From NCBI GenBank assembly GCA_017531925.1, contig JAFXKD010000002.1, positions 1-48,380 on the forward strand: a stretch of 48,380 bases of DNA, read 5' to 3'. Each line of letters starts with the position of its first letter. Position 1 is the first letter of the stretch. This stretch comes from Clostridia bacterium. Lineage in GTDB: Bacteria; Bacillota; Clostridia; Oscillospirales; CAG-272. The position numbers were made by a program, and so were the translations under genes. Under the pieces are notes generated by a model. The model saw only the letters and a program-made list of their open reading frames with translations, was not told where the DNA came from and ran no database searches. Of this stretch, positions 1-8,503 are shown in pieces.

Positions 1-4
1 CGTG

Positions 5-197
5 TGCGCGGAAACATAGAACCCTGTAGTTCAGGGCGGTGCCCTATTGCCGTCTTTACTGCTCCCAACGTCCGCCACCTTTTGTCAGGACAAGTCAACT
101 GAGAAAAGAACGGGAGGTCTGCAAACCAACGTCAAATTTATTTCGGGCTCCTTTAATCAAGTGTAGGTTCAATCGACCGTGCATCACGAATTGCGCA
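5..197. ncRNA. Possible 6S-like rod-shaped RNA (strand unresolved)
   Basis: There is no convincing ORF here, but the segment folds as one long rod. The nested pairings are 5-10 with 192-197, 19-23 with 166-170, 41-44 with 145-148, 62-66 with 112-116, and 79-88 with 99-108 (9 of 10 paired). Large unpaired bulges lie between the stems. A closing stem, a large central bubble and a terminal stem, about 190 nt in total, match the architecture of 6S RNA, which binds the housekeeping RNA polymerase. I do not recognise a conserved primary sequence, and the strand cannot be decided. It could equally be another structured RNA or an inverted-repeat remnant. Confidence 0.35.
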
Positions 198-230
198 GGA
201 ATTAATACTTTTTAGTGCGTAAACCGAAAA

Positions 231-518
231 TTATACCTCAGCGTCGTAATCGATCTCGGAAGCAAGGTGCTCATCAAAATAATCAGCAACCTTATCGTAC
301 TCGTCGTCATCGTCAACGGATGTGAGCATTTCCTCGCCGTTTTCAACAACGAGCTTAACGATACCGTACTCACAGAAGGTCTTATCGCTGTCATCGGCAA
401 CGATGATAGCAAAATAATGGTTACCGTTCATTTCAACCTCATCAATAAGCTCAAATTCGGTTACTTTTCCCTCTTCGTCCTCAAGGGTTACGAATTCTCT
501 TTCATTATTTGTATCCAT
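231..518 (-). CDS. DUF1292 family protein
   Basis: This 95-residue acidic protein begins MDTNNEREFVTLEDEEG and matches the DUF1292 (YrzB-like) pattern: an N-terminal beta-rich segment around EGKVTEFELIDE, a central YFAIIVADD strand, and an acidic C-terminus. The function of the family is unknown. It is small, cytosolic and common in Firmicutes. The ATG is preceded by AAAGGAG about 8 bases upstream, and a near-consensus promoter lies at 548-576. It is therefore transcribed separately, although it lies just downstream of hemW on the same strand. The gene ends about 30 nt from the structured region at the left edge. Confidence 0.85.
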   Translation of the reverse strand: MDTNNEREFVTLEDEEGKVTEFELIDEVEMNGNHYFAIIVADDSDKTFCEYGIVKLVVENGEEMLTSVDDDDEYDKVADYFDEHLASEIDYDAEV

Positions 519-547
519 TTGTTAATCTCCTTTATTATTGTACTAAT

Positions 548-576
548 ATTTTAACCGATTTATACGCGTTTGTCAA
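548..576 (-). promoter_or_regulatory. Sigma-A-type promoter for the DUF1292 gene
   Basis: On the minus strand, TTGACA (571-576) and TAAAAT (548-553) are separated by exactly 17 bases. The site is 30 bases upstream of the DUF1292 start codon and begins just past the hemW stop. Confidence 0.7.
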
Positions 577-579
577 TAC

Positions 580-1740
580 CTAATAATCAAAATCCAAAAT
601 CTCGGTAAGGATCGCGTTGCTGACCTCAAATCCTCTCTCGGTCAGAGCCAAAGCATCCCCTTTTTCGCAAAAATAGCCCAATTTTTTGAATTTTTCCACT
701 TTTTTGCCGTATTTTTCATCAAAATCAACGCCAAAACGCGCCAAAAATTCAGATTTTGAAATTCCGTCCGCAGTCCTAAAACCAAGCATAAGAAATTCAA
801 ATTCCCTCTCAGAATTTGAAATATCGCTCTCCGCTTGGAGCCACTCACCGCCAAGATATCTGTCCATATCGCGCGTGTTCTCAAGCCTTTTTCCTCCAAA
901 ATCGGAGTGAGCCGCAAGACCTAAGCCGAGATATTCGTCAAGCCGCCAATATTTGCTGTTGTGCTTCGATTCCCTGCCACCTCGCGCAAAATTGCTTATC
1001 TCGTAATGGCGGTATCCCGCATCCTTCATCATTTTGACAACAAGCTCGTACATATCCGCCGCCGCATCGTCGTCCGCGAGCGAATATCTCTCCCTCATTC
1101 TGAAAAGCGGAGTGCCCTCCTCAAGCTGAAGCGAGTATATCGAAATATGCTCCGCCGCAAGATTTATCACTTGGTTTGCGGAAGCCCTTAAGCTATCAAG
1201 GGTCTGTGACGGAATACCGAGCATCAGATCAACACTTATATTCTCAAAGCCCGCTCCCCGAGCCGCCCAAAAGGTCTCCTTGGCATCCTCAAAGCTGTGC
1301 CGCCTGCCAATGAGCTTCAATTCCTCGTCAACGGCACTCTGCACGCCGAGAGAAAGCCTGTTCACACCGAGCGCGCGAAGCTCCTTAAAATATTCATCGC
1401 CGTCGCTCACCGTCATCGGATTGCACTCCAAGGTGATCTCCGCATCGGGAGAAACGTTAAAGCTCTCCTTGATCTCATCAAGAATTCTGCCGATCTGCTC
1501 TGCGCTCAAAAGAGACGGCGTGCCGCCGCCAAAATAAACGGTATCTACTGAATAATCCTTCGTCCCCCTCGCCTCGATCTCGCGCAAAAGCGCGCCGATG
1601 TATGCTTCTCTTTGCTGCTCGTCCCTGCTTACAAAAGAGCAGAAATCGCAGTAAAGGCACTTCGTCCTGCAAAACGGGATATGTATGTAAAGCCCCAAGT
1701 TCCTTGGGGCTTTTTCGTTTTTGAAATTATTATCAATCAT
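580..1740 (-). CDS. hemW: Heme chaperone HemW (radical SAM, coproporphyrinogen oxidase-like)
   Basis: A 386-residue radical SAM protein of the HemW family, which binds and inserts heme and was formerly annotated as HemN-like. The [4Fe-4S] cysteines are C24, C28 and C31 in [14 protein letters not shown], with a further C34. [10 protein letters not shown] and LGVQS are also typical. The ATG at 1740 overlaps the lepA stop by 8 nt, implying translational coupling. A longer open frame upstream exists only because it runs antisense-like through lepA, and it was discarded. The order lepA-hemW is common in Firmicutes. About 14 residues precede the usual LGLYIHIPF start, and the DNA encoding them contains a perfect hairpin (1691-1711). 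Confidence 0.95.
   Translation of the reverse strand: MIDNNFKNEKAPRNLGLYIHIPFCRTKCLYCDFCSFVSRDEQQREAYIGALLREIEARGTKDYSVDTVYFGGGTPSLLSAEQIGRILDEIKESFNVSPDAEITLECNPMTVSDGDEYFKELRALGVNRLSLGVQSAVDEELKLIGRRHSFEDAKETFWAARGAGFENISVDLMLGIPSQTLDSLRASANQVINLAAEHISIYSLQLEEGTPLFRMRERYSLADDDAAADMYELVVKMMKDAGYRHYEISNFARGGRESKHNSKYWRLDEYLGLGLAAHSDFGGKRLENTRDMDRYLGGEWLQAESDISNSEREFEFLMLGFRTADGISKSEFLARFGVDFDEKYGKKVEKFKKLGYFCEKGDALALTERGFEVSNAILTEILDFDY
1691..1722 (+). terminator. Intrinsic-terminator-like hairpin inside hemW, antisense direction
   Basis: Arms 1691-1699 (AGCCCCAAG) and 1703-1711 (CTTGGGGCT) pair perfectly over 9 bp with a TTC loop. On the plus strand they are followed by TTTTCGTTTTTT. This is a canonical rho-independent terminator for plus-strand, hemW-antisense transcription. 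On the sense strand there is no U-tract, so hemW itself should not be terminated. The pairing is seen directly; the function is inferred. Confidence 0.5.
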
Positions 1741-3547
1741 TGTCGTCAAGCTTGAGGACCGCCATAAACGCCTCGGGAGAAACCTGGACCGAGCCGAGCT
1801 GACGCATCTTCTTCTTACCTTCCTTCTGCTTTTCAAGAAGCTTCTTCTTTCGCGTGATATCACCGCCGTAGCACTTTGCAAGCACGTCCTTGCGCATCGC
1901 CTTAACGGTCTCACGCGCGATGATCTTCGAGCCGATAGCCGCCTGAATAGGCACCTCAAAGAGCTGGCGCGGGATGTTCTCCTTCAGCTTCTCAGCGATC
2001 CTTCTTGCGCGTGCGTATGCCTTTTCCTCGTGAACGATGAACGAGAGCGCATCGACCTGCTCTCCGTTAAGGAGGAAATCGAGCTTAACAAGATCGCTCT
2101 TGTTGTACTCCGCAAGCTCGTAGTCGAGGGACGCGTAACCGCGCGAACGGCTCTTGAGCGCATCAAAGAAATCGTATATTATCTCATTGAGCGGCAGCTT
2201 GTAGTGAAGCTCAACGCGTGTCGTGTCGATATACTTCATATCGATAAATATGCCTCGTCTGTCTTGGCAAAGATCCATAAGACCGCCAACGTATTCCGTG
2301 GGAGTAATGATGGACGCCTTGACAAGGGGCTCGTATGCCGCCTCTATCTCGTCGGGGGTAGGATAATTTGAAGGATTGTCAACCATTACCTCCTCGCCGT
2401 TACGCTTCGTTACCTTGTAGATAACGCTCGGCGCGGTGGTGATAAGGTCAAGATTGAACTCTCTTTCAAGTCTCTCCTCAATTATCTCCATATGAAGCAG
2501 TCCAAGGAAGCCGCAGCGGAATCCAAAGCCGAGAGCGTTGGACGTTTCGGGTTCAAAGGAGAGCGCCGCATCGTTAAGCTGGAGCTTTTCAAGCGCGTCG
2601 CGAAGATCGCCGTATCGCGAGCCGTCCGCGGGATAGATACCCGCGTAAACCATTGGCTGAGCCGCCTTGAATCCGGGGAGGGCCTCGCTCGTGGGCTTGT
2701 CAACGTGCGTTATCGTATCACCTATCCTCGTGTCGCCAACGCTCTTGATGGATGCCGTGAAATATCCAACCTCGCCCGCCTTGAGCTCACCCGTGCTTTT
2801 AAGTCCGAAGGGCTCCATAGTACCGATATCGACCACGTCGTAAACCTGACCCGCACTCATCATCTTTATCTTGTCGCCGACCTTCATCGAGCCGTCAATT
2901 ATCTTAACGTAAACCACAACTCCGAGATAGGAATCATAATAGGAGTCGAACAGCAACGCCTTAAGGGGCGCATCCTCGTCGCCGTCGGGCGCGGGGATGA
3001 GATCGACCACGGCTTTAAGCACGTCGTCAATGTTAAGACCGGTCTTAGCGGAGACCGCGGGGCATTCCTGAGCCTCAATACCGATGATATCCTCGATCTC
3101 GTCGCGACAGCGCTGAATATCAGCGCTGGGAAGATCTATCTTATTGATTACGGGAACTATCTCAAGATTCGCATCGACCGCAAGATAGGCGTTCGCAAGC
3201 GTCTGCGCTTCAATTCCCTGCGTCGCGTCAACAACAAGGAGCGCACCCTCGCACGCGTTGAGCGAACGGGATACCTCGTAGTTAAAGTCAACGTGACCGG
3301 GAGTGTCGATGAGGTTGAGAACGTACTGATCGCCGTCGGGCGCGGTGTAATCAAGCTTAACCGCACGCGCCTTGATGGTGATACCTCTCTCGCGCTCAAG
3401 ATCCATATTGTCAAGCACCTGCTCCTCCATCTCACGCTTCGTAAGAGTCTGCGTCGCCTCAAGAATTCTGTCCGCAAGCGTGCTCTTTCCGTGGTCAATG
3501 TGAGCAATAATTGAAAAGTTCCTTATGTGTTTCTGTCTTTCGTTCAT
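1733..3547 (-). CDS. lepA: Elongation factor 4 (LepA), ribosome-associated GTPase
   Basis: A 604-residue translational GTPase of full family length. G1 is AHIDHGKST (residues 15-23), G3 is DTPGHVDF, G4 is NKID and the switch region includes [11 protein letters not shown]-like domains and the LepA C-terminal domain with [15 protein letters not shown] follow. LepA binds the ribosome and affects initiation and tRNA movement under ionic stress. The ATG at 3547 is preceded by AAGGA. Immediately upstream of that ribosome binding site lies the AACTAAC end of a structured repeat (3561-3735), which would form most of the 5' leader. hemW follows with an 8-nt overlap. Confidence 0.97.
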   Translation of the reverse strand: MNERQKHIRNFSIIAHIDHGKSTLADRILEATQTLTKREMEEQVLDNMDLERERGITIKARAVKLDYTAPDGDQYVLNLIDTPGHVDFNYEVSRSLNACEGALLVVDATQGIEAQTLANAYLAVDANLEIVPVINKIDLPSADIQRCRDEIEDIIGIEAQECPAVSAKTGLNIDDVLKAVVDLIPAPDGDEDAPLKALLFDSYYDSYLGVVVYVKIIDGSMKVGDKIKMMSAGQVYDVVDIGTMEPFGLKSTGELKAGEVGYFTASIKSVGDTRIGDTITHVDKPTSEALPGFKAAQPMVYAGIYPADGSRYGDLRDALEKLQLNDAALSFEPETSNALGFGFRCGFLGLLHMEIIEERLEREFNLDLITTAPSVIYKVTKRNGEEVMVDNPSNYPTPDEIEAAYEPLVKASIITPTEYVGGLMDLCQDRRGIFIDMKYIDTTRVELHYKLPLNEIIYDFFDALKSRSRGYASLDYELAEYNKSDLVKLDFLLNGEQVDALSFIVHEEKAYARARRIAEKLKENIPRQLFEVPIQAAIGSKIIARETVKAMRKDVLAKCYGGDITRKKKLLEKQKEGKKKMRQLGSVQVSPEAFMAVLKLDDND

Positions 3548-3560
3548 TTTTATATCCTTA

Positions 3561-3735
3561 TAGTTAGTTTATATGGAATGTCACTTTTTTCGAGAAAAAA
3601 GTAACCAAAAAAGCTTTAAAAAGCTACGCCCAGTAGCCGTATAGTCAGTGCTGATCCGACTTAATCCGCGCAAATTGTGTTGCAGAGCAACACATAACGA
3701 TTTTCTCGTTGCCTCGAAAATCTGTAATTTGCTAC
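3561..3735 (-). repeat. Structured interspersed repeat, three-way-junction type (copy A)
   Basis: Read on the minus strand towards lepA, this copy has a closing stem GCAAATT/AATTTGC. It encloses a hairpin with arms ATTTTCGA and GAGAAAAT and a second hairpin GTGTTGC/GCAACAC with a 3-base loop. Next come the spacer GGCTACTGGGC, an AAGCTTTTTT segment, a T6/A6 hairpin (3583-3602) and AACTAAC (3561-3569). The last element directly abuts the lepA ribosome binding site. Related copies are at 10705, 28522, 28751, 44952 and 45715. There is no ORF in it. Confidence 0.8.
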
Positions 3736-3747
3736 TTTATGTGGCAA

Positions 3748-4536
3748 TTATTTGGTCGTACTGTTCATTTCATTAACTGTATCGATGGATTTTGCAGTCA
3801 TTTCTACCCAAGCAGGTCGGAACCCACTTTTTATAGCATTTCTAACTGATTTTACGTTACACCAAGCAGCACAATAAAAAGGCACTTTACCCCTATTCAA
3901 AATCTCAATTGCAAGACGACTCGTAAGAGCTGATGCAATCCCCTGCTTGCGATATTGAGGGAGCACGTCAATTCCTATCTGCCACATACTGTCACAGTCA
4001 GCAGAACAGCCCGCAAGACCAATAAGCTTTCCGTTATCGTATGCACCCGCGCCAAGTACGTCAAGATGCTTTCTTTTTTCGCAAAGCGCATTTGACCACT
4101 CCGGCAAATACATATCAGCAAAATCGTTTTGAGCTAATACTTTTATTTCATATGGAGTTGCGTTCTCATCAGTTCGCAAACGCAAAACATCCATATCAGG
4201 AAGAAAATACTCCGCCATAAAACATATTTTTTGCCCTTTTGCCATTAATTCTTCGTTTAACACGTGCATATTAGGTGTTTCAAAGCAATGCTCCAAAGAG
4301 TATGTTGATATATAGTTTTCAGTAATTTCACGAAATTCAGGAGATACCGACGCCACTATATTATTACCGTAGCTTACAAGCTGGCAAGAAAACGGAAGAT
4401 CTAAATATTTTCTCGCCTTATCATTCTTTTGAGAAAGAACGAGAACATTCTCTTGTTTTTCAAAGTCACTCGCAATGGCGCATAAATCTTCAGCAGATTG
4501 TTCCATCGCGATTTTCAAAATTTCATTGTTTGTCAT
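3748..4536 (-). CDS. GNAT family N-acetyltransferase
   Basis: A 262-residue protein whose C-terminal half carries a GNAT fold. Acetyl-CoA binding motif A is around RKQGIASAL, preceded by the strand MWQIGIDVLPQY and followed by FYCAAWCNVKSVRNAIKSGF. The N-terminal 120 residues are not recognised. The substrate is unknown. I chose the ATG at 4536, which is preceded by AAGGA. The longer frame up to 4653 translates a palindromic repeat and is artefactual. The gene is more AT-rich than the flanking lepA and murC and is bracketed by two repeat elements, so a later insertion between those housekeeping genes is plausible. Confidence 0.85.
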   Translation of the reverse strand: MTNNEILKIAMEQSAEDLCAIASDFEKQENVLVLSQKNDKARKYLDLPFSCQLVSYGNNIVASVSPEFREITENYISTYSLEHCFETPNMHVLNEELMAKGQKICFMAEYFLPDMDVLRLRTDENATPYEIKVLAQNDFADMYLPEWSNALCEKRKHLDVLGAGAYDNGKLIGLAGCSADCDSMWQIGIDVLPQYRKQGIASALTSRLAIEILNRGKVPFYCAAWCNVKSVRNAIKSGFRPAWVEMTAKSIDTVNEMNSTTK

Positions 4537-4570
4537 CTTTTTCCTTACAAATGGTTTACTATACACGACA

Positions 4571-4650
4571 ACTCCTCCACCCCTCTGGGGGCGAGAGGGG
4601 TGACCGCGTAGCGGTCGGGGAGTGGGTGGGGGTCGCGGGACGGATTGCCA
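4571..4650. repeat. GC-rich palindromic intergenic repeat
   Basis: The segment contains the hairpins CCCCTCT/AGAGGGG (4580-4600) and ACCGC-GTA-GCGGT (4603-4615), followed by a G-rich strand. It resembles the CCCTCTG-type palindromic units found at 27466-27513 and 27595-27650 in this window. It lies between the GNAT gene and the 3' end of murC and generates a spurious upstream extension of the GNAT frame. Confidence 0.65.
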
Positions 4651-4664
4651 CACGTCCTACTCAA

Positions 4665-6068
4665 CTATCTATCAAACTCCAAATAATCAAACACCTTATA
4701 AATATCGCCCGCGCCCATAACGACGAGGATATCGCCCTCACGGAGCGTGGAATTAAGCTCTCGCGCAATATTTTCAAAGCCGCTGATATATTCACCCTTG
4801 TCACCTATCCGTTTGGCGAGCGTTTTTCCGCTTATTCCAAGGTTATCCGTCTCACGTGCCGGATAAATATCCGCGACGTAAACGGCGTTTACCGCGTCAA
4901 AGCTACGCGCAAAATCGTCCATAAGCGCAAAGGTGCGCGAGAACGTATGGGGCTGAAAAACGCAGATAACTCGCTCCGCGCCTCGTTTTGCAACGCCCTC
5001 AAGAGTAGTCGCCACCTCGGTGGGATGATGCCCGTAATCGTCGAAAACGAGCGCACCGTGAACTCTTCCCTTATACTCCATTCTTCTTTTCGCGCCGCCA
5101 AAAGCTTTAAGTCCCTCGGCGATCCTCTCGGGCTCAAGTCCCGAGATGTGCCCTGCGGCAAAGGCTGCAAGTGCGTTGTAAACGTTATGCTCACCGGTAA
5201 CGCTGAGCTTAACGTGGGCTGCGAACTCGCCCTTGTGCATAACGTCAAATTCCGCAAAGCCCTGCGGATATCTTATATTTATCGCGGTATAATCCGCGCT
5301 GCCCGTCTTAACGCCAAATGTCACGATTCTGCCCCCATAATTTTCAAGAGCGAATGGGATATTGTTGTCATCCGCATTGGCTATGACGGTTCCGTTCTTG
5401 CCCGTGATCGCGGCAAAATCGGAATATGATCTGTATATCTGCTCCATTGACTTAAAATAGTCAACGTGATCCATTTCAATATTAAGTATAATAGCGGTCG
5501 AGGGATTAAAATCAAGGAAGCTGTCCATATATTCGCAGGCTTCAAAGATAAAATTCTCACTCTCGCCAATGCGATAAGCTCCGCCCATCGCGTCAAGCTC
5601 CGCGCCCGAAAGCACGGTCGGGTCCGCTCCGCCCGCCATAAAAACGGTAGCGCACATAGAGGTACAGGTGCTTTTTCCGTGCATACCGGAAACACCTATC
5701 CTGTTTTCGTATCCGAGCATTAGATATCCGAGATAATCGGCACGGCTGATGCAGGGCATTCCCCTCTCTATCGCCCTCATATACTCGGGGTTATCGGGGG
5801 AGATGGCAACGGTATAAACCGCCGCGTCATAGCTTTCAATATTCTCAGCCGCGTGCCCGTAAAAAATTTCAATGCCCTCAGATTTCAGTCTTTCGGTAAG
5901 AGCCGTTTTTTCTCTGTCCGATCCTCCCACGCGATAGCCTCGCAAATGGGAGATATGAGCAAGGGAGGACATATTTATTCCACCTATGCCAATGAAGTAT
6001 ATACTTTTGCAATCCTTGAGCATCAATTCAATATTTTCAGCTCCAAAATGTGTGTTGGGAGTTGCCAT
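4665..6068 (-). CDS. murC: UDP-N-acetylmuramate--L-alanine ligase
   Basis: MurC catalyses ATP-dependent addition of L-alanine to UDP-MurNAc, the first step of the peptidoglycan stem peptide, in the cytoplasm. The 467 residues are of normal length. The N-terminal nucleotide-binding motif is FIGIGGINMSSLAHI, the ATP loop is GVSGMHGKSTCT, the central-domain glutamate region is EACEYMDSF, DDYGHHPTEV is typical of MurC, and the C-terminal FQPHTFSRT is characteristic. GGINMSS replaces the usual GGIGMSG, a mild variation. The ATG at 6068 has AAAGGA about 8 bases upstream. The gene appears to be monocistronic or to lead the minus-strand block. Confidence 0.96.
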   Translation of the reverse strand: MATPNTHFGAENIELMLKDCKSIYFIGIGGINMSSLAHISHLRGYRVGGSDREKTALTERLKSEGIEIFYGHAAENIESYDAAVYTVAISPDNPEYMRAIERGMPCISRADYLGYLMLGYENRIGVSGMHGKSTCTSMCATVFMAGGADPTVLSGAELDAMGGAYRIGESENFIFEACEYMDSFLDFNPSTAIILNIEMDHVDYFKSMEQIYRSYSDFAAITGKNGTVIANADDNNIPFALENYGGRIVTFGVKTGSADYTAINIRYPQGFAEFDVMHKGEFAAHVKLSVTGEHNVYNALAAFAAGHISGLEPERIAEGLKAFGGAKRRMEYKGRVHGALVFDDYGHHPTEVATTLEGVAKRGAERVICVFQPHTFSRTFALMDDFARSFDAVNAVYVADIYPARETDNLGISGKTLAKRIGDKGEYISGFENIARELNSTLREGDILVVMGAGDIYKVFDYLEFDR

Positions 6069-6211
6069 AGTCAGTCCTTTCGGTCAAATTCGATCATAAA
6101 ATTGAAAAAAGCCCACAATTTAAAAAATTATTAATAATTTATCACAATTTTGTTCACGGGAAATTTAAAAAATAATAATTTTTATCATTAATAATCGTAA
6201 CAAATAGAGCT

Positions 6212-6217
6212 TATAAT
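6212..6217 (+). promoter_or_regulatory. Candidate -10 box upstream of spoVG
   Basis: TATAAT lies 43 bases upstream of the spoVG start in a very AT-rich 190-bp intergenic stretch. I see no good -35 at normal spacing, so another sigma factor (sigma-H in Bacillus) or an activator may be involved. Nothing else is recognised in this gap. Confidence 0.3.
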
Positions 6218-6259
6218 AAATGGTACATTTAATTCAAATCGATGTAAAGGAGATTTCAA

Positions 6260-6544
6260 ATGAAGATCACAGACGTTAAAATCAGAAAAATATTTACTGA
6301 GGGACCTATGAAGGCGATCGCCTCCGTTACGTTTGACAATCAGCTTGTCGTTCACGACATCAAGGTAATCAACGCCAAGGACAAATATTTTATCGTTATG
6401 CCCAGCCGTAAAAATCCCGATGATACTTACCGTGACATCGTCCATCCCATCAATGCGGAATTCCGCGCTCTTCTTGAGGATGCGGTAAAATCCGCCTACG
6501 AAGCGGAGATCGAGGCTCTTGAAAACGCCGAAGAAACCGTGTAA
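6260..6544 (+). CDS. spoVG: Septation/sporulation regulator SpoVG
   Basis: This 94-residue SpoVG protein begins MKITDVKIRKIF, with the core ASVTFDNQLVVHDIKVI and the conserved FIVMPSRK segment; PINAEFRALLEDAV follows. SpoVG is a small nucleic-acid-binding protein that affects septation and sporulation in Bacillus and virulence or competence genes elsewhere. The start has AAAGGAG 8 bases upstream. It stands alone between oppositely oriented genes and ends in a strong intrinsic terminator at 6566-6597. Confidence 0.96.
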   Translation: MKITDVKIRKIFTEGPMKAIASVTFDNQLVVHDIKVINAKDKYFIVMPSRKNPDDTYRDIVHPINAEFRALLEDAVKSAYEAEIEALENAEETV

Positions 6545-6565
6545 GATAAGAAAATTTCACAATTT

Positions 6566-6597
6566 CTGCCACGCCGAGAGGCGTGGCAGCTTTTTTT
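6566..6597 (+). terminator. Intrinsic terminator of spoVG
   Basis: Arms CTGCCACGCC (6566-6575) and GGCGTGGCAG (6580-6589) form a perfect 10-bp stem with a GAGA tetraloop, followed by C and seven T residues. The minus-strand neighbour ends at 6596, but the reverse direction lacks a U-tract. Confidence 0.9.
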
Positions 6598-7138
6598 ATT
6601 TTATGCTGTGATATTTTCCGTGCGAGAGCAAAAAACCGTTATCCGAAACGGATAGATTTCCAAAGCTGCCCTCGTAATCTCCGAGCGAGCCGGGATTAAA
6701 CAGCACAATATCCCGCTCAAGTCCGCGAACGCTTCCCTTTTTAATATATTCAAGGCAGGGCGCGTGGGTGTGCCCGAAAAGCGCTATATCCGCGCAGAGC
6801 CTTGAAGCCTCGCGGCAAAGCTCGTCCCGAGTGGATTTTACGGACAGAGTATGTCCGTGCGCCATAAATACTCTATATTTGCCTACGTTGATCACCCTGT
6901 AAAGCGGTATCTCCTCACCGTAGGGTGAAAATCTGTCGAGAGCGTCGCAGTTTCCCCTTACCGCGTGAACTATGATATTATCATATTGTCTGCACGAAAA
7001 GAGGTCCGAAAGGCCGTCGCCAAGATATATAAGCGTAAGCACCTCGCCGTCCTTGAGCAATCCTTGTCTGCGTTCGATAAGCTCGTTTAATCGACTCACT
7101 CTGCCGTGAGTATCCGAAACTATCAGAACGTCACGCAT
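6596..7138 (-). CDS. YfcE/MJ0936-family metallophosphoesterase
   Basis: This 180-residue calcineurin-like phosphodiesterase has the metal-ligand motifs SDTHG (8-12), LGDG, VRGNCDA, MAHGH and FGHTHAP. The length and motif order fit the YfcE family, which hydrolyses phosphodiesters with Mn2+; the natural substrate is unknown. The gene lies 3 bases downstream of the diacylglycerol kinase stop, so the two are co-transcribed from the promoter at 8172-8200. A second member of the family, encoded at 11267-11833, is only distantly similar. Confidence 0.93.
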   Translation of the reverse strand: MRDVLIVSDTHGRVSRLNELIERRQGLLKDGEVLTLIYLGDGLSDLFSCRQYDNIIVHAVRGNCDALDRFSPYGEEIPLYRVINVGKYRVFMAHGHTLSVKSTRDELCREASRLCADIALFGHTHAPCLEYIKKGSVRGLERDIVLFNPGSLGDYEGSFGNLSVSDNGFLLSHGKYHSIK

Positions 7139-7141
7139 ATC

Positions 7142-8119
7142 CTATCTCTTGCTGTATCTTCTTGCAGCCCTCAATACTGCAGGATCGGCAGGTATGACCT
7201 GACAAGCCTTTGGCTTTGAAAGCTTTACTGCTTTATGAGCTACGGTAAGTGTCAAACCGTTTTTGACGCGCTCGATCTCACCGTCAACGCAGATATCCGT
7301 CGGATGATCGAATACAAGATCAACCCTTTCACATTTTTTATACACAAATACCTGAGGAACGTCCTTCTTCGTAAGGTGAGTTCCCTCCTTATAAGGTCCT
7401 ATAAGCTGTAAAAGCTCACTGAGAGTCACCTTTCTTACAACACAACAGTCGATGATGCCGTCATCAATGCTTGCAGCGGGCGCACTGTGGTATCCGCCCC
7501 CGTAAAACTGACCGTTTGCAAAAACACATATCTGGTGCTTGCTTCCTTTATGAGGAACACCGTCCAGATATACTCTGCCGTGAACGAGCGCAGTGCCGAG
7601 CTGAGTGATCTTCTGCACTATTCCCGCAGTATATGCGAGCTTGCTCGGAATAAACACGCTCCTTCTGTTAAGCGCCGCCTGCTTTGCTATCTCACAGTCA
7701 AAGCCGATATTTATAAGGTTGACCGCGTATCTGTCGTTCCATTTGATAAGGTCGATATCCATCGTCTCGCCGTCAAGCTGAGCGTCGATATCAAAGAACT
7801 GATCTACATTTTCAAAATTCTTAACAAAATCGTTGCCCGTTCCCATCGGAATTACGGCAAGCTCTGCGTTGGGCGCACCAACAAGACCCGACGCTACCTC
7901 GTTTATAGTACCATCGCCACCTACGGCGTAAAATCTCAATTGCTCGTCGGAAGAAGCGCAGGTATCTCTAACAAACTCGGTCGCTTCCCCTATTTTTTCA
8001 GTCACGTGTATCTCGTAGGAGACGCCCCTGCGATCGCAGACCTTATGAATATCATCAATAAGCTCGTGGAACTTAGTTCCCTTTCCTGCGGCAGGATTCA
8101 TAATAAAAAAGTGTTTCAT
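7142..8119 (-). CDS. Diacylglycerol/lipid kinase family protein
   Basis: A 325-residue DAGK-catalytic-domain protein (YegS/DgkB superfamily). The start MKHFFIMNPAAGKG is the nucleotide-binding strand-loop, VGGDGTINEVASGL (about 83-96) is the signature and IPMGTGNDF follows. The C-terminal beta domain has GIIDCCVV and DICVDGE. It probably phosphorylates diacylglycerol or a related lipid at the membrane, recycling it into phospholipid synthesis, with ATP as donor. The ribosome binding site is GAGG. It leads a two-gene operon with the phosphoesterase and is driven by a good sigma-A promoter. Confidence 0.92.
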   Translation of the reverse strand: MKHFFIMNPAAGKGTKFHELIDDIHKVCDRRGVSYEIHVTEKIGEATEFVRDTCASSDEQLRFYAVGGDGTINEVASGLVGAPNAELAVIPMGTGNDFVKNFENVDQFFDIDAQLDGETMDIDLIKWNDRYAVNLINIGFDCEIAKQAALNRRSVFIPSKLAYTAGIVQKITQLGTALVHGRVYLDGVPHKGSKHQICVFANGQFYGGGYHSAPAASIDDGIIDCCVVRKVTLSELLQLIGPYKEGTHLTKKDVPQVFVYKKCERVDLVFDHPTDICVDGEIERVKNGLTLTVAHKAVKLSKPKACQVIPADPAVLRAARRYSKR

Positions 8120-8171
8120 TTTATTACCTCTTTTTTCTTTTCGCTCATAAAAAAATACTTCGCTGATTATA

Positions 8172-8200
8172 ATTTTAACACAATATTACGTTTATGTCAA
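8172..8200 (-). promoter_or_regulatory. Sigma-A-type promoter for the lipid kinase operon
   Basis: On the minus strand, TTGACA (8195-8200) and TAAAAT (8172-8177) are 17 bases apart. The site is about 50 bases upstream of the kinase start codon, in the divergent gap with the small-gene operon. Confidence 0.75.
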
Positions 8201-8284
8201 CATTTTTATTTTTGAGCATATAGTATATAAAGAAAACAAACTGAAAACAAGGCGTTAAATTTGTGAACTTTTTGGAGGTAAAAT

Positions 8285-8503
8285 ATGAATTTTGACAAAA
8301 GATCGCTCGACCGTCTGCTCTCGCTTGACGACGCGGAGCTATCGCAGATCATCCGCGAAATAGCTGCGGAGGCGAGCGTGGATGCAAGCGGGATCTCTCT
8401 TGGAGAGGCTGAGCTGAAAAAGCTGCGCACCTTTCTCTCAATTGCAAGCGCGGACGATATCGCAAGGCTAATCTCAGGGCTTGGCGGAGGTAAAAATGGC
8501 TGA
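8285..8503 (+). CDS. Small hypothetical protein (first of three overlapping genes)
   Basis: A 72-residue, mainly helical protein (MNFDKRSLDRLLSLDDAEL) with no recognised domain. GGAGG lies 8 bases upstream of the ATG. Its last codons, GGGKNG, overlap the start of the next gene by 8 nt, and the ribosome binding site of that gene is inside its coding sequence. This indicates a real, translationally coupled operon. The function is unknown. The context of small unknown proteins in a spore-former suggests a late-development role, but nothing in the sequence proves it. Confidence 0.75.
   Translation: MNFDKRSLDRLLSLDDAELSQIIREIAAEASVDASGISLGEAELKKLRTFLSIASADDIARLISGLGGGKNG

Noticed and set aside
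212..554. Open frames on both strands overlapping the DUF1292 gene
   Set aside because: They are shadows of the DUF1292 coding sequence; only the minus-strand frame has a promoter, a ribosome binding site and a family match.
1741..1959. N-terminal extension of hemW by 73 residues
   Set aside because: It is Arg/Ser-rich noise read out of frame through lepA; the ATG at 1740 starts just before the conserved HemW region.
2492..3514. Long plus-strand open frame of 340 codons opposite lepA
   Set aside because: It mirrors lepA codon structure on the other strand, with no domain, no ribosome binding site and no promoter.
4537..4653. Upstream extension of the GNAT acetyltransferase
   Set aside because: The Pro/Arg-rich peptide is a translation of a palindromic repeat; the ATG at 4536 has the ribosome binding site.
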